The notes beneath the pieces are model-generated. The model saw nothing but the letters and a program-made list of their open reading frames with translations, was not told the DNA's origin and did no database searches. From JAZKHT01 sp040385245 (lineage in GTDB: Bacteria; Pseudomonadota; Alphaproteobacteria; Rhodobacterales; Rhodobacteraceae), in the NCBI GenBank assembly GCA_040385245.1, contig JAZKHT010000011.1, positions 62,001 to 126,000 of the forward strand: a stretch of 64,000 nucleotides of DNA, given 5' to 3'. The position numbers and the translations under genes are program-made. Each line of letters starts with the position of its first letter. The first letter of the stretch is position 1. Of the stretch, positions 1-7,382 are shown piece by piece.

Positions 1-1
1 G

Positions 2-67
2 TTCATCGGCACCACGATTGCCCTGACCGGCGCTGTCGGGCTGATCGTTGCGGATCGGCGCAGATAG
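2..67 (+). CDS. C-terminal end of a probable membrane protein (partial)
   Basis: Only the last 21 codons are inside the window, ending in TAG. They encode a hydrophobic, glycine/alanine/isoleucine-rich stretch followed by four charged residues (DRRR). This looks like a final transmembrane helix with a positively charged cytoplasmic tail, as in many transporters. The family cannot be named from so little sequence. It converges with hemC, about 117 bases away. Confidence 0.4.
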   Translation, partial: FIGTTIALTGAVGLIVADRRR

Positions 68-184
68 GCCGCGCCAAGGTCATTCGGACAGTGGCTTATT
101 CTTCGCTCAAATACTCATACTCCCTTCGGCGTGGTCCCTTGGCTGACAGCAGGGACACCACGATTTTTCGCAGAAAAATCGCCC

Positions 185-1129
185 CTACCGCCAGCTGAAG
201 AAATCCTTCGGTGCCTGACCCAGCAACTGTTCGGCCAAAGCGCGGCCCAAGGGGGCTGCGTCCGACACCGGCCCGCGCAATTCGCCCGCTATCGCCTCTG
301 ATCCGTCGGGACGCAGGATTTCCCCCCGCAGCCAAAGCTGATCGCCCTCCAGCACGGCAAGCCCGGCAATCGGCGTTTCGCAAGATCCGTCCAGCCGCGC
401 GAGATAGGCCCGTTCGGCCGCAAGGCGTAGGCCGGTCGGTCCGTCGTGGATCGCCGACAGCAACCATTCGACCCGTGCATCCGCGCTGCGCCGTTCCACC
501 CCGATGGCCCCTTGCGCCACGGCGGGCAGCATCTCGTCAACGCCAATCGCCCCCCGCGCGACATGCGCCAATCCCAGACGGTTCAGCCCGGCCATGGCCA
601 GGAACGTTGCCACCGCCACGCCGTCCTGCAACTTTTTCATCCGGGTCTGGACGTTGCCGCGAAATTCCACCAACCGCAGGTCGGGCCGCCGCAGTGTCAG
701 TTGCGCCCGCCGCCGCAGCGACGACGACCCCACCACCGCACCCTGCGGCAAATCCGCCAAGCGCGCCACGTCCGGCGACACGAACGCGTCCCGCACATCT
801 TCGCGCGCCAGATAGCAATCCAGCACCAGCCCGTCGGGTTGCAGAACCGGCATATCCTTCATCGAGTGCACCGCGATGTCGATGCCGCCGTCCAACAGCG
901 CCTCTTCGATCTCGCGGGTAAACAGACCTTTGCCGCCGATTTCCTTCAACGGCTTGTCAAGCACCTGATCGCCGGTGACCTTGATCACGACGATCTGGAA
1001 CGCCTCTTGGGGCAAGGCATGGGCCGCCATCAGGCAGCGCCGCACCTCGTGCGCCTGCCACAGCGCCAGCGGCGATCCACGGGTTCCGATCTTTAGGGGT
1101 TGGGCGGGGTTGGGAAGCGGATATGTCAT
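185..1129 (-). CDS. hemC: Hydroxymethylbilane synthase (porphobilinogen deaminase)
   Basis: Cytosolic enzyme that joins four porphobilinogen molecules into hydroxymethylbilane, the linear precursor of haem, chlorophyll and cobalamin rings. The 314-residue product has the family's usual length. The N-terminal signature (KIGTRGSPLALWQA), the VHSMKDMP motif and the GSSSLRRRAQL phosphate/cofactor-binding segment are all visible, as is the DGSCETPIAG segment carrying the cysteine that anchors the dipyrromethane cofactor. The reading frame stays open far upstream, but the ATG at 1129 places the conserved start about ten residues in, so I chose it. It is divergent from hemE, with a 90-bp shared promoter region. 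Confidence 0.96.
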   Translation of the reverse strand: MTYPLPNPAQPLKIGTRGSPLALWQAHEVRRCLMAAHALPQEAFQIVVIKVTGDQVLDKPLKEIGGKGLFTREIEEALLDGGIDIAVHSMKDMPVLQPDGLVLDCYLAREDVRDAFVSPDVARLADLPQGAVVGSSSLRRRAQLTLRRPDLRLVEFRGNVQTRMKKLQDGVAVATFLAMAGLNRLGLAHVARGAIGVDEMLPAVAQGAIGVERRSADARVEWLLSAIHDGPTGLRLAAERAYLARLDGSCETPIAGLAVLEGDQLWLRGEILRPDGSEAIAGELRGPVSDAAPLGRALAEQLLGQAPKDFFSWR

Positions 1130-1219
1130 GCGCACAGACTTACATGTGTCATCTTTGCCTGACAACTCTTGACAAGGCCCCGTCACCATCGGACGCATGG
1201 GCAAAACCAAGGGGCCGAC
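1130..1219. promoter_or_regulatory. hemC/hemE divergent promoter region
   Basis: A 90-bp spacer separates the divergent hemC and hemE starts and must hold both promoters. A consensus -35 hexamer TTGACA lies at 1169-1174 facing hemE, but no good -10 element sits 17 bp further on, so the exact promoter is not assigned. No clear FNR-type dyad is seen. Confidence 0.4.
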
Positions 1220-2251
1220 ATGACCGACAAGACCATCCTTCGCGCGCTGAAAGGCGACGTTCTTCCGACGCCGCCAATCTGGATGATGCGTCAGGCCGGG
1301 CGCTACCTGCCTGAATACCGCGCCACGCGGGGGCAGGCGGGGGATTTCCTGTCGCTGTGCTACAATTCCGACCTTGCGGCCGAAGTGACGCTGCAGCCGA
1401 TCCGCCGGTACGGATTTGACGCGGCGATCCTGTTTGCCGACATCCTGCTGCTGCCGCAGGCATTGGGGGCGGACCTGTGGTTTGAAACCGGCGAAGGGCC
1501 GCGCCTGTCGACGATCACCGACATGGCAGGCGTCAAGGCCCTGAAATCCAAGGACGCCATCCACGACACGCTTGGCCCGATCTATGAAACCGTCCGCATC
1601 CTGTCGCGGGAATTGCCTGCGCAGACCACGCTGATCGGCTTTGCCGGCGCGCCCTGGACGGTCGCCACCTACATGATCGCCGGGCGCGGGTCCAAGGATC
1701 AGGGACCGGCCCACGCGCTAAAGGCGGCAGACCGGGCAACCTTTGCCGCACTGATCGACGTGATCACCGAAGCGACGATCGACTATCTGTCGATGCAAGT
1801 GCAGGCCGGGGCCGAGGTGGTCAAGCTGTTCGATTCCTGGGCCGGGTCGCTGAAAGGGCAGGACTTCACCGATTTCGCGGTGAAACCCGCCGCACGGATC
1901 ATTTCCGCGCTAAAGGCCAAACACCCCGGCCTGCCGGTCATCGCCTTCCCGCGCGAGGCGGGGAATGGCTACATCGGCTTTGCCGCGGCCACAGGGGCCG
2001 ATTGCGTTGCCATCGACAATTCGGTCACGCCGGAATGGGCAGCGGCAAATGTGCAGGTGTCCGGCTGCGTGCAGGGCAACCTTGCGCCGGATCACATGGT
2101 CACGGGCGGTCAGGCGCTGGTCGATGCAACCCGCCGCGTGGTGGCCGCGTTTTCCAAGGGTCCGCATATCTTCAACCTTGGCCACGGCATCACGCCGGAC
2201 GCTGATCCGGCCAACGTGCAACTGATGATCGACACGGTGCGCGGCGGCTGA
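1220..2251 (+). CDS. hemE: Uroporphyrinogen decarboxylase
   Basis: Converts uroporphyrinogen III to coproporphyrinogen III by removing four carboxyl groups, the step that commits the ring to haem and chlorophyll. The 343-residue product is normal length. It carries the N-terminal signature PPIWMMRQAGRYLPEYR, the FAGAPWTVATYM segment, the LFDSWAG motif and the C-terminal FNLGHGI motif. The ATG at 1220 gives the canonical N-terminus; an earlier in-frame start would add an unrelated tail running into the promoter. Its product feeds the HemF step encoded about 0.5 kb downstream on the other strand. Confidence 0.97.
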   Translation: MTDKTILRALKGDVLPTPPIWMMRQAGRYLPEYRATRGQAGDFLSLCYNSDLAAEVTLQPIRRYGFDAAILFADILLLPQALGADLWFETGEGPRLSTITDMAGVKALKSKDAIHDTLGPIYETVRILSRELPAQTTLIGFAGAPWTVATYMIAGRGSKDQGPAHALKAADRATFAALIDVITEATIDYLSMQVQAGAEVVKLFDSWAGSLKGQDFTDFAVKPAARIISALKAKHPGLPVIAFPREAGNGYIGFAAATGADCVAIDNSVTPEWAAANVQVSGCVQGNLAPDHMVTGGQALVDATRRVVAAFSKGPHIFNLGHGITPDADPANVQLMIDTVRGG

Positions 2252-2262
2252 CCCACGTCGCG

Positions 2263-2622
2263 TCAGGCCACCACCGCCGCTGGCAACAGCGCGCGCAGGG
2301 CTGCCCCGGCGGCAGCCCAATTTTCCAGATCGTCGGACAGCAGAATGTCCACCGACGTGACCATACCAAACCGCACGGCTGAGTCGGCTTTCAGCGTCAG
2401 GTGGATGATTCCCGGCGCAAAGGTCACTCGTTCCACCGCATCGGCCGCGCCGAAAATCTCGTCGCTGACCTCGACATACAGGGTTTCGGGGCCGGTGCCC
2501 GATTCGTGCTGGAAAAGAACATAACCGTCTTCGGGGTCGTCACTTGTGGCGAAACCGACGGCGCGATCCGCGCCCTCGTTCTCGATCCAGACGACTGACG
2601 CATGCACTTCGATATCCGCCAT
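2263..2622 (-). CDS. Hypothetical protein, possibly Imm10-like
   Basis: A 119-residue, acidic, soluble protein without a signal peptide or membrane segment. The order of elements (charged N-terminal beta strand, GFATSDDPEDGYVLFQ loop, then TLYVEVSDE and an IIHLTL strand) resembles the Imm10 family of polymorphic-toxin immunity proteins and related small proteins. I infer this from pattern memory only, and no toxin gene is adjacent. It lies between hemE (convergent, 11 bp) and hemF (same strand, about 65 bp upstream). A role in haem synthesis is not indicated by sequence. Confidence 0.6.
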   Translation of the reverse strand: MADIEVHASVVWIENEGADRAVGFATSDDPEDGYVLFQHESGTGPETLYVEVSDEIFGAADAVERVTFAPGIIHLTLKADSAVRFGMVTSVDILLSDDLENWAAAGAALRALLPAAVVA

Positions 2623-2687
2623 GGCGCGTGGCCCCCTTGTCGCAGGAATGAGGGCCGATCAGGCCCCTTGCCCGGCTCTTAACCCGG

Positions 2688-3548
2688 TCAGACCCATTTC
2701 GCCAGCGGTGGCAGGCTCATCAGCACCGCATTCGCGTCATGCCCGGTTTCCAGCCCGAACTTGGTGCCCCGGTCATAGACAAGGTTGTATTCAGCATACA
2801 GCCCCCGGTGGATCAGTTGCGTGTTGCGGTCCGCTTCCGTCCAGGCCGTGTCCACACGCCGTTCGGTCAGGGGTACAAATGCGGGCAGAAAATGCGCGCC
2901 GACATCTCTGGTAAAGGCGAAATCCGCCTCCCAGTCGCCGGTGTTCAGATCGTCGTAAAAGATGCCGCCCACACCCCGCGCGCGGCCCCGGTGGGGAACA
3001 AAGAAATACTCGTCGGCCCAGGCCTTGAATTTGGGGAAATAGGCCGCGTCATGCGCATCGCAGGCGGCCTGCATCTGACCATGGAAATGGGCGGTATCCT
3101 CGGCGTATTCGATGCAGGGGTTCAGGTCAGCCCCACCGCCGAACCATGATGCATGCGGCGTCCAAAACATCCGCGTGTTCATGTGAACAGCAGGGCAGTG
3201 CGGGTTGACCATGTGCGCAACAAGGGAAATGCCGCTGGCCCAAAAGCGCGGGTCGCTGTCCATGCCCGGCACGCCACGCGCGGCCATCGCCTTTTGCGCG
3301 CGGTCACCAAGGGTGCCATGCACCTCGGACACGTTGACGCCGATCTTTTCGAACACACGCCCGCCGCGCATCACGCTCATCAATCCGCCGCCGCCATCGG
3401 CGCGGGTGGTGGGCGTCACCTCGAATCGACCGGGGGTGCCGGTGCCGTGGGCATCCTCCAGACCCTCGAACGCGGCGACGATCCGGTCGCGCAATGTGCG
3501 GAACCACGCGGCGGCACGGGTCTTGCGGGCGTCAAAATCGTCGGGCAT
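2688..3548 (-). CDS. hemF: Oxygen-dependent coproporphyrinogen III oxidase
   Basis: Oxidatively decarboxylates two propionates of coproporphyrinogen III to vinyl groups using O2, giving protoporphyrinogen IX in the cytosol. The 286 residues contain hallmark segments: GGGLMSVMRGGRVFEK near residue 55, the HMNTRMFW and SWFGGGADLNPCIEY metal/active-site region, and C-terminal RGLYAEYNLVYDRGTKFGL. The aerobic isozyme fits an oxygen-respiring host. The start at 3548 gives the normal N-terminus. The gene is divergent from a lipoprotein gene across about 117 bp. Confidence 0.97.
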   Translation of the reverse strand: MPDDFDARKTRAAAWFRTLRDRIVAAFEGLEDAHGTGTPGRFEVTPTTRADGGGGLMSVMRGGRVFEKIGVNVSEVHGTLGDRAQKAMAARGVPGMDSDPRFWASGISLVAHMVNPHCPAVHMNTRMFWTPHASWFGGGADLNPCIEYAEDTAHFHGQMQAACDAHDAAYFPKFKAWADEYFFVPHRGRARGVGGIFYDDLNTGDWEADFAFTRDVGAHFLPAFVPLTERRVDTAWTEADRNTQLIHRGLYAEYNLVYDRGTKFGLETGHDANAVLMSLPPLAKWV

Positions 3549-3665
3549 CAGGCACTCCTACCATTTGCCCCTGCCTAGCATTGGGGAACCCTCCGCGCCA
3601 ATATGGCATTTGGCTTGATACGCTGCGGGGATTACCCTGCGCCAACCGAATCCCGGAGCTTTGCC

Positions 3666-4067
3666 ATGCGCCGCCTGCTTTTTTTGCCCGCCCTGTTGCT
3701 GCTGACCGCCTGTGGCACGCCGCAGGAACAATGCATTGCCCGCAACACCCGTGATCTGCGCACCGTCGAAAAGCTGATCACCGAGACAGAGGGAAATCTG
3801 GCCCGCGGCTATGCAATGGAGGAATATACGGTCTACGTCCCGCAGTGGGAATATTGCGACATACAGCCCGAACCCGCGGCCGAAGGCGAAAAGCCCGAAC
3901 GCCCGCGTCTGTGTCTGGACGAACGGGCCGAAACGCGCACCCGCCCAAAGGCGATTGATCTGGATGCCGAAGCAGCCAAACTGCAAAGCCTGCGTACCAA
4001 ACGCACGCAACTTACACGCGCCGCCGAATCCGTCATCGCCCAGTGCAAGGCGCAGTATCCCGAATGA
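3666..4067 (+). CDS. Small predicted lipoprotein
   Basis: The 133-residue product starts with a type II signal peptide (MRRLLFLPALLLLTACG) whose lipobox places the lipidated cysteine at about residue 17. The mature part is short, charged and probably helical (a QSLRTKRTQL-like segment near the end), with three further cysteines. No known domain is recognised. The ATG at 3666 is preferred over upstream in-frame starts because it gives a clean signal peptide. Its stop codon abuts the stop of the convergent SDR gene with no spacer. Confidence 0.8.
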   Translation: MRRLLFLPALLLLTACGTPQEQCIARNTRDLRTVEKLITETEGNLARGYAMEEYTVYVPQWEYCDIQPEPAAEGEKPERPRLCLDERAETRTRPKAIDLDAEAAKLQSLRTKRTQLTRAAESVIAQCKAQYPE

Positions 4068-4874
4068 TCAGTGGCCGGGTGCCGTGACCGCATCCAGCAG
4101 GCCGCGACCGCCGTCCACCGTCAGGATCTGCCCTGTCATGAACGCCGCCGCGTCTGACGCAAGGAAATGCACCGCCTCGGCCACCTCGTCCGGGGCGGCG
4201 ATGCGGCCTAGGGGGGTGCCATCCTCGATCGACTGGCGCCAGTCGGGGTTTTCCTTCAGGGCGCCCTGAAGGCTGGCGCTCATGACCGATCCAAAGGCAA
4301 CGGCATTGACGCGGATGCCCTTTGGGGCAAGCGCCACAGCCAGCGACCGTGTCATCTGGTCCACTGCGGCGCAACTGATGGAATAGCCCAGCAGGTTCGG
4401 CAGGGTCCGGTGGGCCGCTATGGACGACAGGTTGACGATGCAGCCGATCATCCCTTCGGTTCCGGCCTTTTCGGCCTGCTGGATCATCCGTTTGGCTGTC
4501 ATCTGGCTAAGGCGCAGGCTGGTAAGCAGGTTTTGGTCCAGCAACATGTCGACCGCGTCATCCTCGGCGCACAGCGGGTCGGACAAGGCCATCTGACGGC
4601 TGGCGTTGATCAGGATATCGACCCGGTCAAACGCATCCATCGTGGCGGACAAAAGGTTCGCGATGGTCAGCTTTTGCCGCAAATCGCCTGCGAACATGCG
4701 CACCGGACCCTCGGCGCGGGCCTCTTCGCCCACTTCGGCATCAAGCCGCGTCTCGTCGATGTCGGCGAACATGACGTTTGCGCCCTTGTCCAGAAAGTGC
4801 CGCGCGATGGCCAGACCGATGCCGTTGGCCGATCCGGTGACAATGGCGGTCTTGCCTGCAATCGAGAATGTCAT
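4068..4874 (-). CDS. SDR-family protein lacking the catalytic lysine
   Basis: A 268-residue short-chain dehydrogenase/reductase with the Rossmann motif TGSANGIG at residues 14-20, an acidic NAD-selecting position (ADID, about 38-40), the catalytic-type serine in NLSSIAA (about 150) and tyrosine Y164. The canonical YxxxK reads Y-S-I-S-C, so the catalytic lysine is replaced by cysteine (codon TGC), and the usual NNAG motif reads NASRQ. The C-terminal TGQILTVDGG motif is intact. The fold and dinucleotide site are kept, but ordinary SDR chemistry is doubtful. Substrate unknown. It sits upstream of the methyltransferase gene's 3' end on the same strand. Confidence 0.85.
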   Translation of the reverse strand: MTFSIAGKTAIVTGSANGIGLAIARHFLDKGANVMFADIDETRLDAEVGEEARAEGPVRMFAGDLRQKLTIANLLSATMDAFDRVDILINASRQMALSDPLCAEDDAVDMLLDQNLLTSLRLSQMTAKRMIQQAEKAGTEGMIGCIVNLSSIAAHRTLPNLLGYSISCAAVDQMTRSLAVALAPKGIRVNAVAFGSVMSASLQGALKENPDWRQSIEDGTPLGRIAAPDEVAEAVHFLASDAAAFMTGQILTVDGGRGLLDAVTAPGH

Positions 4875-4891
4875 GGGGTTTTCCTTCTGGC

Positions 4892-5902
4892 CTAGCGGGC
4901 ACGGATGGGATGGGTGGCGCGGATCACCCGAAAGCCGGTGTCGCCACCCACTTCGACAACCTCGCGGAACAGCGGGGCCAGCGCACGATCATAGGGCAGG
5001 TGCCGGTTTGCCACCAGCCACAGGGTGCCGTTGGGCACCAGCATCCGGTGCGCCGCCGCGATGAAGGCAAGGCCAAGCTGCGGGTCGGCCTCGCGCGCGG
5101 AATGGAAGGGGGGGTTCATCACCACCGCCTCATACCCGCGTTCGGGTTTGAAGGTGGTGGCGTCGGCCCAGTGAAACCGGGCACGGTCGTCGGTGACATT
5201 GATGCGCGCGCAGGTCAGGGCATCCGCCTCGGCCTCGATCAGGTGCACCTCTTTCACGCCCTTGCGCGCCAGGATCGCGGCGGTCAGATAGCCCCAACCT
5301 GCGCCCAGATCGGCCACCCGCCCCGGCAATTCGGGCGGCAGCGCTGCTATCAGCAGCGCCGATCCCCGATCCGGTCCATCGGCGGAAAAGACGCCCGGCA
5401 GCGTGGTGAACCCACCCTCCACCACCGTCGGACGGGCGGCCCATTCGGCAAGGGCAGGTCCGGCGGGAAACACGGCAATCTTGCCATGCGCCTTTGCGAT
5501 TGCCTGACTTAATGGCACTAGGGTCCGCAAATCCTTCAGCACGGCGTCGACGCCATCGGTCTTTTGGCCGTCCACGATCACCGGGCCACCCGGCACAACC
5601 TCAGCCGCGGCCTGCGCCAGCAGCGCGCGGGCCAGGGCCTTGGCGCGAGGCAGGCAGACAAGGGCCGCCGCATAGGGGCCGCCCGTGCCCGACTGCACGG
5701 TATAGCCGCGCTGCGCGAACCAGTCGTGATCGGGACGAAGGCCGGTGATAATGATGACGCGGTCCTGCGGCAGGGCCGACAGGTCATCGCCTGCACGCGG
5801 ACGGTATACGGCGATGGCCCCTTGGGGCGGCAGCACCAGCGCGCCGGTGTCCAGCGCAAAGCTCAGTCTCTGGGATCGCATGGGCCGCCGCAAAAGCGGC
5901 AT
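4892..5902 (-). CDS. RsmC-like class I SAM-dependent methyltransferase
   Basis: A protein of about 336 residues with an N-terminal degenerate half and a C-terminal methyltransferase domain. That domain shows motif I VADLGAGWGYLTAA, an acidic post-I residue (LIEAEADAL) and the amino-methyltransferase motif NPPF in MNPPFHSAR. This two-half layout is that of RsmC/RlmG enzymes, which methylate guanine N2 of rRNA; for RsmC, G1207 of 16S rRNA. Start uncertain: the ATG at 5902 has a purine-rich AGAAAGGA just upstream; a second ATG seven codons in (5881) is possible. It is followed at once by the SDR gene. Confidence 0.85.
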   Translation of the reverse strand: MPLLRRPMRSQRLSFALDTGALVLPPQGAIAVYRPRAGDDLSALPQDRVIIITGLRPDHDWFAQRGYTVQSGTGGPYAAALVCLPRAKALARALLAQAAAEVVPGGPVIVDGQKTDGVDAVLKDLRTLVPLSQAIAKAHGKIAVFPAGPALAEWAARPTVVEGGFTTLPGVFSADGPDRGSALLIAALPPELPGRVADLGAGWGYLTAAILARKGVKEVHLIEAEADALTCARINVTDDRARFHWADATTFKPERGYEAVVMNPPFHSAREADPQLGLAFIAAAHRMLVPNGTLWLVANRHLPYDRALAPLFREVVEVGGDTGFRVIRATHPIRAR

Positions 5903-6011
5903 CGTCCTTTCTGTGGGGAAGACGGAAACCCGTCCAAACGCCGCACACCATAGCGCCGGGGGCGAACCGCGCCAAGGGCGGCGTCGCATTTGACCGGCAC
6001 AGGCGTGTGGG

Positions 6012-6332
6012 TCAGTCCTTTTCCATCGTGCATTGCAACGGATGTTGATGGCGACGGGCAAAGTCCATCACCTGTGCCACCTTGGTTTCAGCGACCTCGA
6101 ACGAAAAGACGCCGACGACCGCCAGACCCTTTTTGTGAACCGTCAACATGATGTCGAACGCTTGCGCATGGGTCATGCCGAAAAAGCGTTCCAGCACATG
6201 CACGACGAATTCCATCGGGGTGTAGTCGTCGTTCAGCAGCATCACCTTGTACATCGGCGGGCGCTGCGTCTTTGACTTTGACTTGGTCAGAACCGACGAG
6301 TCATTGTCCGGCCCTTGGGGCGTCAGTGCCAT
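6012..6332 (-). CDS. clpS: ATP-dependent Clp protease adaptor ClpS
   Basis: Small cytosolic adaptor (106 residues) that binds the N-domain of ClpA and delivers N-degron substrates to ClpAP. The core is clearly visible: VMLLNDDYTPMEFVVHVLERFF followed by the AFDIMLTVHKKG segment, with the Asn-Asp pair and the histidine that shape the N-degron pocket. The disordered N-terminal extension (about 25 residues, Lys/Ser-rich) is usual. The ATG at 6332 gives standard family length; longer in-frame extensions look non-coding. It is divergent from a HAD-family gene across 173 bp. No clpA is adjacent in the window. Confidence 0.95.
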   Translation of the reverse strand: MALTPQGPDNDSSVLTKSKSKTQRPPMYKVMLLNDDYTPMEFVVHVLERFFGMTHAQAFDIMLTVHKKGLAVVGVFSFEVAETKVAQVMDFARRHQHPLQCTMEKD

Positions 6333-6505
6333 ATGCAAAGGGCGAGGGGTCAAGAAAACGCTCCGGTTCAGGGATTCGGGCCAAGGATTCGGGCAGATGG
6401 CCCACATGTTGAATATAGCGGAAATTGCCTTTGGGAAAAGGGGTGGCCCGGTCCACTTGCACGATGAGGCGTCCCAAGGCATGACTTTTGCGCAAGGAGA
6501 CAGCC

Positions 6506-7222
6506 ATGACACCCCCGCTGACGACCATCGGCTTTGACGCTGACGACACGCTTTGGCAGAACGAAGCCTTCTTTCGGCTGACACAGGACCGCTTTACCGC
6601 CCTGCTGGCCGATTACGCCGAAGCGGCGCATCTGCATGACCGCCTGCTTGCGGCGGAACGTCGAAACCTTGGACACTACGGGTTTGGCGTAAAGGGGTTC
6701 GTTCTGTCGATGATCGAAACCGCGATCGAGGTGACGGACAGTCGCGTTCCTGCCCACGTCATCGCGGAAATCATGGCTGCCGGGCGCGAGATGCTGGCCC
6801 ATCCAATCGAATTGCTGCCCCATGCGCGCGAAGCGGTTGCGGCGTTGGCGCGCGATCACCGCGTCTTGCTGATCACCAAGGGCGATCTGCTGGATCAGGA
6901 ACGCAAACTGGCGCAGTCCGGTTTGGGCGACATTTTTCACGCCGTCGAAATCGTGTCGGACAAGACGCCAGACGTTTACTCGCGCGTGTTTGCCCGCCAC
7001 GGCGACGGTGCAGACCGGGCGATGATGGTGGGAAACTCTCTCAAATCAGATGTTTTGCCGATGATCGTGGCGGGGGGTTGGGGTGTCCATGTGCCGCATG
7101 GCCTGACGTGGGCGCTGGAACACGCCGACGCGCCACAGGGGCATGACCGCTTTCACGCGCTACATGACCTTGGCGCTTTGGCCGATTTGGTAGAAATGGT
7201 TAAGCGTGACCACAATACCTAG
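6506..7222 (+). CDS. HAD-superfamily hydrolase (phosphatase-like)
   Basis: A 238-residue protein with the HAD catalytic motif near the N-terminus (GFDADDTLW, the first Asp being the nucleophile), motif II in LLITKG, and motifs III/IV in VSDKTPDVY and MVGNSLKSDV. A helical cap follows motif I. The DxDDTLW form is typical of YjjG-like and related small-molecule phosphatases; the substrate cannot be read from sequence. AAGGAG at 6494-6499 sits six bases before the ATG at 6506, which decides the start over an in-frame ATG upstream. Confidence 0.88.
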   Translation: MTPPLTTIGFDADDTLWQNEAFFRLTQDRFTALLADYAEAAHLHDRLLAAERRNLGHYGFGVKGFVLSMIETAIEVTDSRVPAHVIAEIMAAGREMLAHPIELLPHAREAVAALARDHRVLLITKGDLLDQERKLAQSGLGDIFHAVEIVSDKTPDVYSRVFARHGDGADRAMMVGNSLKSDVLPMIVAGGWGVHVPHGLTWALEHADAPQGHDRFHALHDLGALADLVEMVKRDHNT

Positions 7223-7382
7223 GGTCGGCTTGCGCGGATCTTGCTTCAGTTACATTCATGTCGCATGAAAAGCCTTTGAAAAGAGGGGGTTTTCCGACAG
7301 GAATCCCTGTGCTACCTTTCCCTCAGCAGAACAAGCCCCACAAAAACCGGGGCATTTGAGGCAGGTACAAGGGACTGGCGAC

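Noticed and set aside
1169..1174. TTGACA ahead of hemE as a complete promoter
   Set aside because: No acceptable -10 box at 16-18 bp; kept only as part of a general promoter region.
2263..2622. Imm10-like protein as the immunity partner of a T6SS effector in this window
   Set aside because: It is about 50 kb from the T6SS operon and no effector gene lies next to it.
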